This document shows positions 1 to 8,712 of a stretch of 64,000 nt of DNA, in pieces (within the stretch, counting starts at the first letter, position 1; each line of letters starts with the position of its first letter). The notes beneath the pieces were generated by a model. That model did not search any database. It had not been told where the DNA came from and worked only from the letters and a program-made list of their open reading frames with translations. Source of the stretch: CAWEDP01 sp963807925 (GTDB lineage Bacteria > Acidobacteriota > Vicinamibacteria > Vicinamibacterales > CAVVIG01). The stretch is from assembly GCA_963807925.1 (NCBI GenBank), contig CAWEDP010000001.1, positions 248,001-312,000 of the forward strand, written 5' to 3'. The position numbers and the translations under genes are program-made.

Positions 1-2
1 AC

Positions 3-704
3 TGGGATCACCTGGGGATCGGTCCGCCGGTCGATGGCGACCGCATCTACCACGGAGCGCAGGACAACGCGATCGGGTGTGCGGGCCTGCTCGAAATCGC
101 GCGCGCGTTCACGAGGCTGGCGGTGCCGCCGCGGCGCTCGATCCTGTTTCTGTCGGTGACCGCGGAGGAACAGGGGCTGCTCGGCTCGGAGTACTACACC
201 ACCCACCCCATCTATCCGCTCGCGAAGACGCTGGCCGACATCAACATGGACGGCTTGAACGTATACTGCCGCACGCGCGACATCATCCTCGTCGGCCTCG
301 GCGCCTCGAGTCTGGACGACTACGTGCGCGGGGTCGCCGGCGAGCAGGGCCGCATCGTCCGGGGCGATGTCGAGCCGGAGAAGGGCTTCTACTACCGCTC
401 CGATCATTTCAATTTCGCCAGGGCGGGTGTGCCCGCGCTGGACCCCGATGCCGGTGTCGACTGCATCGGCAAGCCGGCGGATTACGGCCAGCGGGCCCGC
501 GACGACTACACGCGACATCGCTATCACTCACCCGCAGACGTCGTGTTGCCCGATTGGGATCTCAGCGGGGCGCGCGAGGATCTGAAGTTGTTCTTCGCGG
601 CGGGATACCGGGTGGCTCAGGCCAGGCGGTATCCCGAATGGAAGCCCGGGAACGAGTTCCTCGCGAAGCGCGAGGCGATGCTCAAAGGCGAAGCGGGTCA
701 CTGA
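3..704 (+). CDS. M28-family zinc aminopeptidase, C-terminal part (cut by window edge)
   Basis: The reading frame is open from base 3, so the true start lies outside the window; 233 residues remain. The visible part carries the M28 metal-site pattern: an Asp-Asn pair in 'AQDNAIG' about 22 residues in, and 'AEEQGLLGSEYY', whose first Glu is the general base and second a zinc ligand in this family. Further on are 'DGLNVYC' and 'RSDHFNFARAGVP', which supply later metal-site residues. The family consists of exported or lipid-anchored aminopeptidases that trim N-terminal residues from peptides. Localisation cannot be judged because the N-terminus is missing. The next gene follows about 110 bases downstream on the same strand. 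Confidence 0.88.
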   Translation, partial: WDHLGIGPPVDGDRIYHGAQDNAIGCAGLLEIARAFTRLAVPPRRSILFLSVTAEEQGLLGSEYYTTHPIYPLAKTLADINMDGLNVYCRTRDIILVGLGASSLDDYVRGVAGEQGRIVRGDVEPEKGFYYRSDHFNFARAGVPALDPDAGVDCIGKPADYGQRARDDYTRHRYHSPADVVLPDWDLSGAREDLKLFFAAGYRVAQARRYPEWKPGNEFLAKREAMLKGEAGH

Positions 705-812
705 CGTCCGCCATGCGCGGCAGCCGGCCGCGACACGGTCGCAGAATCAACCGACGTGCGCTCATCGGTCCATGGCAGAATCTGTGACGGGATGGACGTG
801 CCAGGACCCTCG

Positions 813-2123
813 ATGACCGGCGACGAAATGATCGCGTTGACCCGGGCGCACACGCTGTTCGAGTGGAGCGCGCAGTCCACAGTGGACCCGATTCCGGTGG
901 CGGGCGCGAAGGGCATCTACTTCTGGACGCCGGAGGGCAAGCGATTCACCGACTTCAACAGCCAGTTGATGTGCGTCAACATCGGCCACGGCGACGATCG
1001 CGTCGTTCGCGCGATTCAGGATCAGGCCGCGATCCTCGCGTACATCAACCCGACGATGGCGACGGAGGTGCGGGCCCGGCTCGGAAGGAAGCTCGCCGAA
1101 TTGTGCCCTGGCGACATCGACGTCTTCTTCTTCACCAACGGCGGGGCGGAGGCGAACGAGAACGCGGTGAAGCTGGCGCGATGGGCCACGGGCCGTCACA
1201 AGATTCTTGCGCGCTACCGCTCGTATCACGGCGCCACCGCGGCCGCCATCTCGCTGACCGGCGACCCGCGGCGGTGGGCCAGCGAACCGGCTGCGTCCGG
1301 CATCGTGCACGTGCTCGATCCGTATCACGGCATCGAGCGGGGTTGGGATTCGGCCGACGAGGCGCTCGCCGTGCTCGAGGAGGTGATCCAGCTCGAAGGG
1401 GCCTCGACGATCGCCGCGTTCATTCTCGAGACGGTGACCGGCACCAACGGCATTCTCGTGCCGCCGGACGGCTACCTGCAGGGCGTCCGCGAGCTGTGCA
1501 CGAAGTACGGCATCCTGCTCATCTGCGACGAGGTCATGTCAGGCTTCGGGCGAACCGGAGAATGGTTCGCGGTCGATCACTGGGGCGTCGTGCCCGATCT
1601 GATGACGATGGCGAAGGGGTTGACGAGCGCCTACGTGCCGCTCGGCGCAGTCGGCATGCGGCGCGGCATCGCGGATCTCTTCAAGGATCGGGTGTTCTAT
1701 GGCGGGCTGACCTACGGCAGCCATCCGCTCGCGTGCGCGGCGGCACTGGCGACGATTCGAGTCTACGAGGACGACCATCTGATCGAGAACGCGCGCCGGA
1801 TGGGCGGCGTGATGAAGGATCTGCTGGCCGATCTCGAGCGCCGGCACCGGTCGGTCGGCGCCGTCCGGTCCATCGGCCTCTTCGGCGTCGTCGAGCTCGT
1901 TCGCGATCGGCGGACGCGGCGGCCGATGGCGCCGTTCAACGGCGGATCGCCGGAGACCGCGGCGCTGGCGGGATTCTTCCGCGACGAAGGTCTCTACACG
2001 ATCGTGCGGTGGAACTACTTCTTCACGAACCCGCCGCTCTGCATCAGCGAAGAACAGCTGCGGGACGCGTTTGCCGTCATCGATCGAGGGCTGGAGATCA
2101 CCGATCGCGCGGCGGCCGGATGA
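813..2123 (+). CDS. Class III PLP-dependent aminotransferase
   Basis: This is a fold-type I aminotransferase of about 436 residues, normal for class III. The PLP lysine is in 'TMAKGLTSAYVPLGA' (about residue 268), and the Asp that pairs with the pyridine nitrogen is in 'LLICDEVMSGFGRTGEW'. 'FFFTNGGAEANENAVK' is the phosphate-binding segment. The N-terminal 'EWSAQSTVDPIPVAGAKGIYFW' resembles omega-amino acid or amino alcohol transaminases rather than ornithine or GABA enzymes, but the substrate cannot be named. I chose the ATG at 813 because an AGGA lies 6-7 bases upstream; ATG 792 and GTG 756 are in frame but have weaker sites. The nearby lone BMC shell gene makes an amino-alcohol substrate thinkable but unproven. 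Confidence 0.88.
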   Translation: MTGDEMIALTRAHTLFEWSAQSTVDPIPVAGAKGIYFWTPEGKRFTDFNSQLMCVNIGHGDDRVVRAIQDQAAILAYINPTMATEVRARLGRKLAELCPGDIDVFFFTNGGAEANENAVKLARWATGRHKILARYRSYHGATAAAISLTGDPRRWASEPAASGIVHVLDPYHGIERGWDSADEALAVLEEVIQLEGASTIAAFILETVTGTNGILVPPDGYLQGVRELCTKYGILLICDEVMSGFGRTGEWFAVDHWGVVPDLMTMAKGLTSAYVPLGAVGMRRGIADLFKDRVFYGGLTYGSHPLACAAALATIRVYEDDHLIENARRMGGVMKDLLADLERRHRSVGAVRSIGLFGVVELVRDRRTRRPMAPFNGGSPETAALAGFFRDEGLYTIVRWNYFFTNPPLCISEEQLRDAFAVIDRGLEITDRAAAG

Positions 2124-2147
2124 GCCCGACGGTCGGATGAGCCCTGC

Positions 2148-2831
2148 TCACGAGGGTGTCGCCGTCTCGATCTCGATGATCTGTCCGGCCACCTCCATCA
2201 CATCGGAGCCGACGATGTCGGGTTGCGGGCCGAGCGGATAGAGTATCTGGCCCGGACGCGCGACGAAGGCTCCCGCGCATCCGGCCCGCATCGCGCCGTA
2301 GACGTCCCACGCATGGGCCGCGACCAGCCGCAGCCGTCCGGGCGCGACGCCGAGCTCGCGGGCGGCGTGCAGGTACACCTCGGCCGCCGGTTTGAATTTC
2401 TGCACGGCGCCGACCGAAAAGGTGCGCTCGAAGAAGCCGTCGATTCCCGCGGACGCGAGCTGGCGCCGGACCGCGTCGGGCGCCGAATTGGTGAGCGTGA
2501 CGAGCCGCAACCCCTGATCGCGGAGACGCCGCAGCCCCGGAATGACGTCGGCATGCGGCGGGAGCGACCTCATCCCGGCGACGATGGCGGCCCCGTCGGC
2601 GGACGTCACCTTGACGCCGCGCGCGGCGGCGATCATGTCGAGCGCCGCCCGTCCGATGTCTCCGAACGCGGTGTAGGGGCCCGCCAGCGTGACCACCTCC
2701 GAGTACAGAAGGACGGTCGAGAACCAGTCGCGGCGCGCGCCGGCATCGCCGAACAGGCGCACGAACCAGGGATCGAGCGCCGAGAGATCGAGCAGCGTTT
2801 CGTTGACATCGAAGACGATGATTCGAGCCAT
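2148..2831 (-). CDS. Haloacid dehalogenase type II (HAD superfamily)
   Basis: The 227-residue protein has all HAD motifs in order. Motif I is 'FDVNETLLDL' with nucleophile Asp8, motif II is 'VTLTNS', motif III is the Lys of 'KFKPAAEVY', and motif IV is 'AAHAWDVYGA'. The 'FDVNETL' variant and the length fit the type II (S)-2-haloacid dehalogenase subfamily, which hydrolyses short 2-haloacids through an aspartyl ester. Many members annotated this way have other small phosphate or halide substrates. It ends 24 bases after the convergent aminotransferase gene and starts 4 bases from the membrane-protein gene on the same strand, so those two are probably co-transcribed. Confidence 0.85.
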   Translation of the reverse strand: MARIIVFDVNETLLDLSALDPWFVRLFGDAGARRDWFSTVLLYSEVVTLAGPYTAFGDIGRAALDMIAAARGVKVTSADGAAIVAGMRSLPPHADVIPGLRRLRDQGLRLVTLTNSAPDAVRRQLASAGIDGFFERTFSVGAVQKFKPAAEVYLHAARELGVAPGRLRLVAAHAWDVYGAMRAGCAGAFVARPGQILYPLGPQPDIVGSDVMEVAGQIIEIETATPS

Positions 2832-2834
2832 GTG

Positions 2835-3284
2835 TCAGTCGTCCGTGAAGGTTGCCCGCACGCGCCGCGAGCGGGCGAGGTACACCAGCCAGATGCCGTA
2901 ATAGGCGAGCGAGGCCGCCACGACGACCGGTGTTTCACCGGGCACACGGTTGGACGGGAAATACGGCGTGAGATCGACGAAGACGTCGGTGGCGGCCGCA
3001 GCCACGAGCGCGATCCGGGCGAGCGTCAGGGCCCCGCTCCGGCCCCCGAGCATCGCCAGCCCCGCCCCGACGCCGAGCGCCGCCACCACGAGCTTCAGCG
3101 CCAGGACGAGGACGGCCGGCGCCCCCCGGAACGCCAGCGAGTCGAGCACGCGCGATGCGCTCAGTCCGACGTTCACCGGCTGCCAGACCATGAGCAGCAG
3201 GCAGAGCACGAGCAGCCAGCCGCCGACGCCCGCACGGGCACGGGGGGCGTCGATATTTTGGTAATCTGGTCCGGGCGAGGCCAA
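2835..3284 (-). CDS. Four-helix membrane protein, DUF2569-like
   Basis: The 149-residue product has four hydrophobic stretches, beginning with 'GVGGWLLVLCLLLMVW'. The 'GVGGWL' opening and the helix spacing resemble DUF2569 membrane proteins, whose function is unknown. The C-terminus is basic and then acidic ('ARSRRVRATFTDD'), probably cytoplasmic. It lies directly upstream of the dehalogenase gene with 3 intervening bases and diverges from the DUF1684 gene, so bases 3285-3328 hold both promoters. Confidence 0.65.
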   Translation of the reverse strand: MASPGPDYQNIDAPRARAGVGGWLLVLCLLLMVWQPVNVGLSASRVLDSLAFRGAPAVLVLALKLVVAALGVGAGLAMLGGRSGALTLARIALVAAAATDVFVDLTPYFPSNRVPGETPVVVAASLAYYGIWLVYLARSRRVRATFTDD

Positions 3285-3328
3285 CGGCTACCAATTGTCG
3301 CCCAATGCGAGGCGGAAGAAAGGATGTT

Positions 3329-4225
3329 ATGACGGCAGGAGTGCTCGTGCTGACGCTTGCGGCGGGCGGTGTGTTGGCGGCCGGCTTCGCGGCGGCGCCT
3401 GATGCGGCGCACCGGCAGGCGGTCGAGAAGTGGCGAGCGAAGCACGAGGCGGACTATCGCCGCGAATACGTCGGCCTGGCGGGGCTGTTCTCGCTCAAGC
3501 CCGGCGTGAACACCGTCGGCAGCGCCGCGTCGAACGCGATCGTCCTCCCCGGGACCGCTCCCGCGACAATCGGCCGGTTCGTGCTGAACGGCGAGCGCGT
3601 CCGATTCGAGCCGCAGCCGGGCGTCGTCGTCACGGTGAGGGGCCGCGCGGTCACGAGCGCCGTGGATCTCAAGCACGACGAGGACAAGGACGGACCCGAC
3701 GAGGTGCAGGTGAACGGCCTCGCGCTCTGGGTCCATTTGAGCGGGCCGCGCCGCACCATCCGCATGCGCGACGATCAGGGCGAGATCGCGCGATCGTTTC
3801 AGGGATTCCACTGGTTCCCGATCGACGAGAAATACCGGGTCGTCGGACGGTTCATCAGGGACCTGCAGGCGCAGGACGTCAGAATTCCGAATCAGCTCGG
3901 GGACGAGCAGACGTTCAAGACCGAAGGCGTCGTCGAATTCGCCATCGACGGCAAGACGGTGCGGCTGCGGGCGATGACGACCAGGCCGAACCGGCTGTAT
4001 TTCATTTTCCGCGACGGCACGAGCGGAATCGAGACCTACGAGACCGCGCGTTTCCTGTACAGCGACTTGCGGCCCGACGGGACGACGGTGCTCGACTTCA
4101 ACGAAGCCTACAATCCGCCGTGCGCGTTCAATCCATTCACGACCTGTCCGCTGCCGCCGCCGGAGAACCGGCTGAAGGTGCGGGTCCCGGCGGGCGAACG
4201 GAACTACGCGGGCCACAAATCCTGA
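3329..4225 (+). CDS. DUF1684 domain protein, exported
   Basis: The product of about 298 residues begins with a hydrophobic segment ('AGVLVLTLAAGGVLAAGFAA') that looks like a signal peptide ending near residue 22. The rest matches DUF1684 (COG3358): 'VEKWRAKHEADYRREYVGLAGLFSL' at the start, and 'TVLDFNEAYNPPCAFNPFTTCPLPPPENRL', with its conserved Asn-Pro-Pro-Cys-Ala pattern, at the end. No enzymatic role is established for the family. The ATG at 3329 is preceded by AGAAAGGA four bases upstream, which decides against the upstream in-frame start at 3305. Confidence 0.85.
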   Translation: MTAGVLVLTLAAGGVLAAGFAAAPDAAHRQAVEKWRAKHEADYRREYVGLAGLFSLKPGVNTVGSAASNAIVLPGTAPATIGRFVLNGERVRFEPQPGVVVTVRGRAVTSAVDLKHDEDKDGPDEVQVNGLALWVHLSGPRRTIRMRDDQGEIARSFQGFHWFPIDEKYRVVGRFIRDLQAQDVRIPNQLGDEQTFKTEGVVEFAIDGKTVRLRAMTTRPNRLYFIFRDGTSGIETYETARFLYSDLRPDGTTVLDFNEAYNPPCAFNPFTTCPLPPPENRLKVRVPAGERNYAGHKS

Positions 4226-4288
4226 AGGCGGGGCGGCGCTTCTGACCGACAACGCGCGCGACGCTCAGAAAGACTCGAGCGCCCATCC

Positions 4289-4726
4289 GTGAAACTGTTT
4301 CTCGTCCATCATGCCGATGCCGTCGGCCCGGAAGTGGACAGCCGGCGCCCGCTGTCGGCCGTGGGCGTCGCCCAGGCCGATCGTGCGGCGGCCGGCGCCG
4401 CCGCACGCGGCGCGCGCCCGGGCGTGGTCTGGCACAGCGGCAAACTGCGAGCAAAGCAGACCGCGCAGGCCTTCTGGCGGGCCTGCAATCCGCTGGCGGC
4501 GTTCGCGGCCTCCGCGGATCTCCAACCCACCGATCCGCCCTCCGCGTTCCGCGATCGGCTGCGCGGCGAGTCGCAGGACATCCTCGTCGCTGGACACTTC
4601 CCCCACCTCCCGCGACTGCTGTCGCTGCTCCTCGACACCGACGCCTCGTTCCCGCTGCACGGCGTCGTCGCCCTCGAGAGCCGCGACGAGGGCGAGACCT
4701 GGAACGAGCTGTGGCGGATTGAATAG
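4289..4726 (+). CDS. sixA: SixA-type phosphohistidine phosphatase
   Basis: This is a histidine phosphatase superfamily protein of 145 residues, the SixA length. The catalytic loop at the N-terminus reads 'MKLFLVHHADAV': the nucleophile His8 is present, but the arginine of the usual RHG is His7. The second catalytic-site motif is 'VAGHFPHLPRLL', and the middle motif is 'VWHSGKLRAKQTA'. SixA removes phosphate from histidines of HPt domains or PTS proteins. The start is a GTG. It is convergent with the secreted phosphatase gene downstream, 18 bases between stops. Confidence 0.83.
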   Translation: MKLFLVHHADAVGPEVDSRRPLSAVGVAQADRAAAGAAARGARPGVVWHSGKLRAKQTAQAFWRACNPLAAFAASADLQPTDPPSAFRDRLRGESQDILVAGHFPHLPRLLSLLLDTDASFPLHGVVALESRDEGETWNELWRIE

Positions 4727-4744
4727 GGGGCTGGCGGCCCGGCG

Positions 4745-5284
4745 CTACCGTTTGTGCGTCTGCGCGTAGTCGATTGCGAACTGCTTGAGCGCGGGGCTCC
4801 TCATGCCGAGCGCCGTCGCCTCGGTGGCCGCGCGGTCTGCATCCCAGTGATCCACGACCAGGCGTTTGACCATCCACATCGCCGCCGCCCGGTTTCCGGC
4901 CGAGCAATGGATGAACGCCGGCTCGGTCCCGCTCGTCGTGATCGCATCCAGGAATTGATCGGCGACTTTCGGGTCCGGTTTCTGCCCGTTGAACGGGATG
5001 TGGTAGAAGCGGATGCCGGCCGTCTTCGCCGCCGCCGCTTCGGCGTCGATGTTTGCATCGGGCTCGCTCGCCTCGCGAAGGTCGATGATCGAGGCGAACC
5101 CGAGCTTCTTGATTTCGGGGACGGCGTCCGCTTTGGTCGCACCCGCACAGGCCACGGTCGTTTCGAGCCGCGCGAAATTGGTGACGCCCGGAACGGTTTC
5201 TCTGGTGACGTTCTGGGCCAGCGCCGTCGCTGTTGCGAGGGCCGCGAGGACGACGGTGACGGTGAGGACGTGTCGTGGGCGCAT
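4745..5284 (-). CDS. Secreted Cys-based phosphatase (DUF442 / dual-specificity-like)
   Basis: The 179-residue protein starts with a signal peptide ('RHVLTVTVVLAALATATALAQ', cut after Ala-Gln). The rest is a small tyrosine-phosphatase fold: 'ASIIDLREASEPDANIDAEA', then the P-loop 'FIHCSAGNRAAAMW', which is the Cys-X5-Arg signature. The acid Asp is probably in the 'LREASEPD' region. It belongs with the DUF442/beta-lactamase-hydrolase-like phosphatases. Export implies a periplasmic target, which is unusual for this fold and not identifiable here. Confidence 0.8.
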   Translation of the reverse strand: MRPRHVLTVTVVLAALATATALAQNVTRETVPGVTNFARLETTVACAGATKADAVPEIKKLGFASIIDLREASEPDANIDAEAAAAKTAGIRFYHIPFNGQKPDPKVADQFLDAITTSGTEPAFIHCSAGNRAAAMWMVKRLVVDHWDADRAATEATALGMRSPALKQFAIDYAQTHKR

Positions 5285-5320
5285 GATGGAGCCTCCTGCT
5301 CGAGACCCATCATACCCGAC

Positions 5321-6376
5321 CTATTTCTGTTCGATGGTGACCGTCACCGGCGACAGAAGCCGGACGGTGATCGGCTCGCCCGCGTGGAGTGTGGCCTGGC
5401 TGCGATCCGATGCCATGACGCCGGCCGCCCCGGCGCCCGCGCCGACGGCGCCGCCGATGGCCGCGCCCTTGCCGCCGCCGAGAATCGCGCCGAGGATCGC
5501 GCCGCCGACCGCCGCGCCGGTCATCTTCGAGGCGCTTTCCTTGGCCTGCGAGTCGCCCTCGCGATAGATCGTGTCGGTCGAGATCGGCAGCTCGGTCCCG
5601 TCCGCGAGCACGAGCGTGTTGAACCGGACGCCAATCCGCGCGCGCTGACTGAACTTGCCGCCGCGCTCGACGGACACGACCGTGCCCAGCGCGCGCGCCC
5701 CGGCCGGAATCGCCACGGCGTCGCGGACCCGCACGTCGCGGGTCACTTTCGCCTCGACGCGATCCTCCACGTGCGCCCGCTCGCTCGTGACCGTCGTTTC
5801 AGCCTGGAGACCGACAACCTGATCGGCGCCGACGACGAGCTCTTCGAAACTGCTCTTTTGCGGTTCAGCCGCGCGCGGCGCCTCGGCGGTTCGATCCTCC
5901 CTTGACGCGGGCGTCTGGTCGGCCTGCGCCGCCGATCCAGATCCGCCGACGTTCGGCGTCTGCGCGGGAGCCGATACCGGGCTGACCGGCCACGTCTCGT
6001 CGATGGAGGGTAGCGGGGTGGGCGCACGCAGGGCAATCGCGCCCGGTCGTGAAGATCGCGTATTCTGCGCCGACGCGGCGCGCGAAGGCGCGTCCACGCG
6101 CTTCGGGAGCTCCGAGGCGGCCTTCGAGACTGCCGCCTCGGCCGCGACCGGTTTCTTCGCCCCGTCCTGGCTGTCCTGCACCGACGCTGCTGGTTCGGGA
6201 GCCACGCTGCCGACCAGCGGCCCCGGCCCAGCCACCGGCGGCGACTGCGGGGTGGTGCCCGCAGCCTGTGTGACGGCCGGCACGGCATTCTGCCGCGTAG
6301 CCAGATAGCCGCCGCCCGCCGCTGCGGCTAGACAGGCGACCGCGAGGAGGGCAAACGCGAGGCGATTCGGAAACAT
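5321..6376 (-). CDS. Exported glycine-zipper protein of unknown function
   Basis: From the ATG at 6376 the product has about 351 residues. It opens with 'MFPNRLAFALLAVACLAAAAGGGYLATR', a membrane anchor or signal. A long Ala/Pro/Ser-rich linker (about residues 35-160) follows. The C-terminal half has a beta-rich segment ('VTRDVRVRDAVAIPAGARALGTVVSVERGG') and then a glycine zipper ('GAAVGGAILGAILGGGKGAAIGGAVGAGAGA'). Similar proteins sit in the outer envelope of Gram-negative bacteria. The upstream extension to 6547 has unrelated composition, and an AGGAG lies ahead of the ATG, so I rejected the longer form. Confidence 0.7.
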   Translation of the reverse strand: MFPNRLAFALLAVACLAAAAGGGYLATRQNAVPAVTQAAGTTPQSPPVAGPGPLVGSVAPEPAASVQDSQDGAKKPVAAEAAVSKAASELPKRVDAPSRAASAQNTRSSRPGAIALRAPTPLPSIDETWPVSPVSAPAQTPNVGGSGSAAQADQTPASREDRTAEAPRAAEPQKSSFEELVVGADQVVGLQAETTVTSERAHVEDRVEAKVTRDVRVRDAVAIPAGARALGTVVSVERGGKFSQRARIGVRFNTLVLADGTELPISTDTIYREGDSQAKESASKMTGAAVGGAILGAILGGGKGAAIGGAVGAGAGAAGVMASDRSQATLHAGEPITVRLLSPVTVTIEQK

Positions 6377-6628
6377 TGCTGTGTTAACTCCTGGAACCTG
6401 ACGCGATCCGCAAACGCAAGTCGCGTACCTGAACCGGTGGCGCCGACTCTGTCGGGTTCTTAGGAATCGGGAGTTTACTCCATCGCGAGCACACCGACGA
6501 ATGTCCCCTTCGCGGGAATGTGTCCTGACGCGAGAGCATTCGGGCAACTCCGGCTGGCGCAGCAGGTTCCCGCATTTTGTCGCCGGGTCTGGTGGCCGGC
6601 AGGTTGCACTTCCTGAGGAGAGGTGGGT

Positions 6629-7177
6629 ATGCGCAGACTGCTGTCGCTGGTTCTCACGCTCACGTTGTGGCCTGCCATTGCATCAGCATTGACGGTCCAG
6701 GATGTCCTGGCGCTCTCGAAAGCCGGGGTCGCGGAAAGCGTCCTGCTCGCGATGATCGAGCGCGACAATTCGATCTTCCCGCTCGATGCCGATCAGGTCA
6801 TTGCGTTCACGCGGGAGGGCGTCAGCGAGAAGGTCGTGGTCGCGATGCTGAAAAGCGGGCGACAGGGGCCGCCGCCAGCCCCGTCCGATCGCGCCGATCG
6901 CGCCGAATCGGCGCCGGGACCGCTGTTGGTGATGGTCGGTCACGGTCCCGAGCGTCCGAACACGTATCACGACATCGACGCCCTGGGAAACTACATCTAT
7001 CCCGTCACCGATTCGTTCGTCTTTGCGCCGCCGGTCGTGCCGTTCCCGTATGGTCCATTCGTGGCCGCCCCTTCGTCTTCTGCTGTGCCGCCGTGCCGCC
7101 CGCCCCACAGCGCCTCCGGCGTGCGCGGCGCGCGATCCGGTCCCGCCGCCGAGTCGGCCCGGTGCCGCGCGCGCTGA
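6629..7177 (+). CDS. Small exported protein with repeated helical motif
   Basis: The product of about 182 residues has a signal peptide ('RRLLSLVLTLTLWPAIASA'). Two related helix pairs follow: 'VQDVLALSKAGVAESVLLAMIE' and 'ADQVIAFTREGVSEKVVVAMLK'. That duplicated 'VxALxxAGVSExVxxAML' pattern recurs in exported proteins of Acidobacteriota; its function is unknown. The last 45 residues are Pro/Ser/Arg-rich and low complexity, so a frame error near the end cannot be excluded. The start has GAGGAGAGG upstream. Confidence 0.65.
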   Translation: MRRLLSLVLTLTLWPAIASALTVQDVLALSKAGVAESVLLAMIERDNSIFPLDADQVIAFTREGVSEKVVVAMLKSGRQGPPPAPSDRADRAESAPGPLLVMVGHGPERPNTYHDIDALGNYIYPVTDSFVFAPPVVPFPYGPFVAAPSSSAVPPCRPPHSASGVRGARSGPAAESARCRAR

Positions 7178-7215
7178 CATTTCGCATCGAACGATGTAGA
7201 TTCAGCGGCGGAGCG

Positions 7216-8334
7216 ATGGCGCAACCGACCGATGTCATCGTGGTGGGCGCCGGCATCGTCGGCTGCGCGATCGCGCGGGAGCTGGCGCGCCGCGGCGTGT
7301 CGGTGGACGTCATCGACGAGCGCGGCGTCGGACTCGGCGCCACGCAGGCATCGGCCGGGATGCTGGCGCCCTACATCGAGGCGCAGGAAGGGCATCCGCT
7401 GTTCGAATTGGCGGCCCGCAGCCTCGATCTCTACGACGACTTCGTGGCCGGCCTCACGGCCGACAGCGGCGTGCCGGTGACCTACCGCCGCACCGGAACC
7501 CTCGACATCGCCACCGATGAGACGGCGCTCGAAGCGCTCCGCCACACCGCGGACGTCCTTGCGCGCCGCGGCGTGGCCGCCGAGCTCGTCAACGGACGAG
7601 TGGCCCGGGAGCAAGAACCTTACCTGCCGGAAGACGTTGCCGGCGGGCTGCTGATCCCGGCTCACGGCTTCGTGTCCGCCACCGAGCTGACGCTGGCCGC
7701 CACCAGCGCGGCGCGGCGTCACGGTGCGCAGCTGCTGGCGCCACGGCGCGTACTCCGCATCGCCCAGGCCGACCGACACCTGGGTGTCGAGACCGATCGC
7801 GGGACGGTCGAGGCCGACGTCGTCGTCCTGGCGGCCGGCTGCTGGTCGGGGTTGATTGCGATTGACGGCCTCGCCGGGCGCGTGCCGGTGCGCCCGGTGC
7901 GCGGTCAGCTGCTCTGTCTCTCCTGGAACGGTCCGCGGCTCCGGCGGATCGTCTGGAGTGCGCGCTGCTATTTCGTTCCGTGGGACGATGGGACGGTGCT
8001 CGTGGGAGCGACCGAGGAGCAGGCGGGCTTCGACGAGCGGACGACGGTGGCCGGCGTGCGGGACCTGCTCGAGGCCGCCTGCGACATCGCACCGCACACA
8101 TGGACGGCCGGGTTCGTCGCCGCTCGCGCAGGATTGCGACCCGGCACGACCGACGATCTCCCGATCATCGGACCGTCGGTTGCGATGGCTAACCTGATCT
8201 ACGCCACGGGACACTATCGCAACGGTGTGCTGCTCGCGCCGTTGACCGCCCGGCTCGTCGCCGACGCGATCATCGACAGGCGCGTCGATCCGGCGCTGGC
8301 GCCGTTCGCTCCGGATCGGTTCGGCCACCTGTGA
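7216..8334 (+). CDS. thiO: Glycine oxidase ThiO (FAD-dependent amine oxidase)
   Basis: The 372-residue protein is of the DAAO/ThiO type. The FAD Rossmann motif is at the N-terminus ('VIVVGAGIVGCAIARELARRGVSVDVID'). 'AAGCWSG' marks the second dinucleotide segment, and 'GLRPGTTDDLPIIGPS' with 'YATGHYRNGVLLAPLTARL' near the end is the characteristic ThiO pattern. ThiO oxidises glycine to the imine used in thiazole synthesis for thiamine. No other thi biosynthetic gene is adjacent (thiI is 54 kb away), so a general D-amino acid oxidase role is possible. I chose the ATG at 7216 because the long upstream extension lacks sense as protein. Confidence 0.85.
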   Translation: MAQPTDVIVVGAGIVGCAIARELARRGVSVDVIDERGVGLGATQASAGMLAPYIEAQEGHPLFELAARSLDLYDDFVAGLTADSGVPVTYRRTGTLDIATDETALEALRHTADVLARRGVAAELVNGRVAREQEPYLPEDVAGGLLIPAHGFVSATELTLAATSAARRHGAQLLAPRRVLRIAQADRHLGVETDRGTVEADVVVLAAGCWSGLIAIDGLAGRVPVRPVRGQLLCLSWNGPRLRRIVWSARCYFVPWDDGTVLVGATEEQAGFDERTTVAGVRDLLEAACDIAPHTWTAGFVAARAGLRPGTTDDLPIIGPSVAMANLIYATGHYRNGVLLAPLTARLVADAIIDRRVDPALAPFAPDRFGHL

Positions 8335-8355
8335 TGCTTTGCGCGGTTCCCTATT

Positions 8356-8685
8356 GTGGCTCCTCAGATCGTTGCGGTTGAACGGGACGGGCGGTGGGTG
8401 GCGCACGCCGAGCGGGACGGCAAACCGTACGGCGTGGAGTGCGCCGGCGCGAGCCGCGAGGAAGCCGTCGAGCGGGCCGGGACGTGGCTTGCGTGGCACG
8501 ACGAGCACGAGGCTGCGCTCGCGGAGCTGCAGGCGGCCGAGCACGCGTACCATCGCACCATCGCCGGAAGCGCCTTCGCGAGCCCGACCGAAGGGCCGTC
8601 CGCGGTCGAGATGCAGAAGGAGTCGCTGGCGGCCGTGGAAGCGGCGCGTGTCCGGCTCGACCTGGTGAGGGCGCGCAAGCCGTGA
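8356..8685 (+). CDS. Hypothetical protein, 109 residues
   Basis: I do not recognise this protein. The N-terminal half looks like a small beta-alpha domain of HicB-like spacing ('VERDGRWVAHAERDGKPYGVECAGASREEAVERAGTWLAWH'). The C-terminal half is helical and charged ('EAALAELQAAEHAYHRTIAG', 'KESLAAVEAARVRLDLVRARKP') and could form a coiled coil. It starts with GTG 21 bases after thiO and ends 27 bases before the MerR-like gene, so it probably shares their transcript. No toxin partner is visible. Confidence 0.6.
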   Translation: MAPQIVAVERDGRWVAHAERDGKPYGVECAGASREEAVERAGTWLAWHDEHEAALAELQAAEHAYHRTIAGSAFASPTEGPSAVEMQKESLAAVEAARVRLDLVRARKP

Positions 8686-8712
8686 CGTCAGCCTGTCCTC
8701 GAATGCCTGCAC

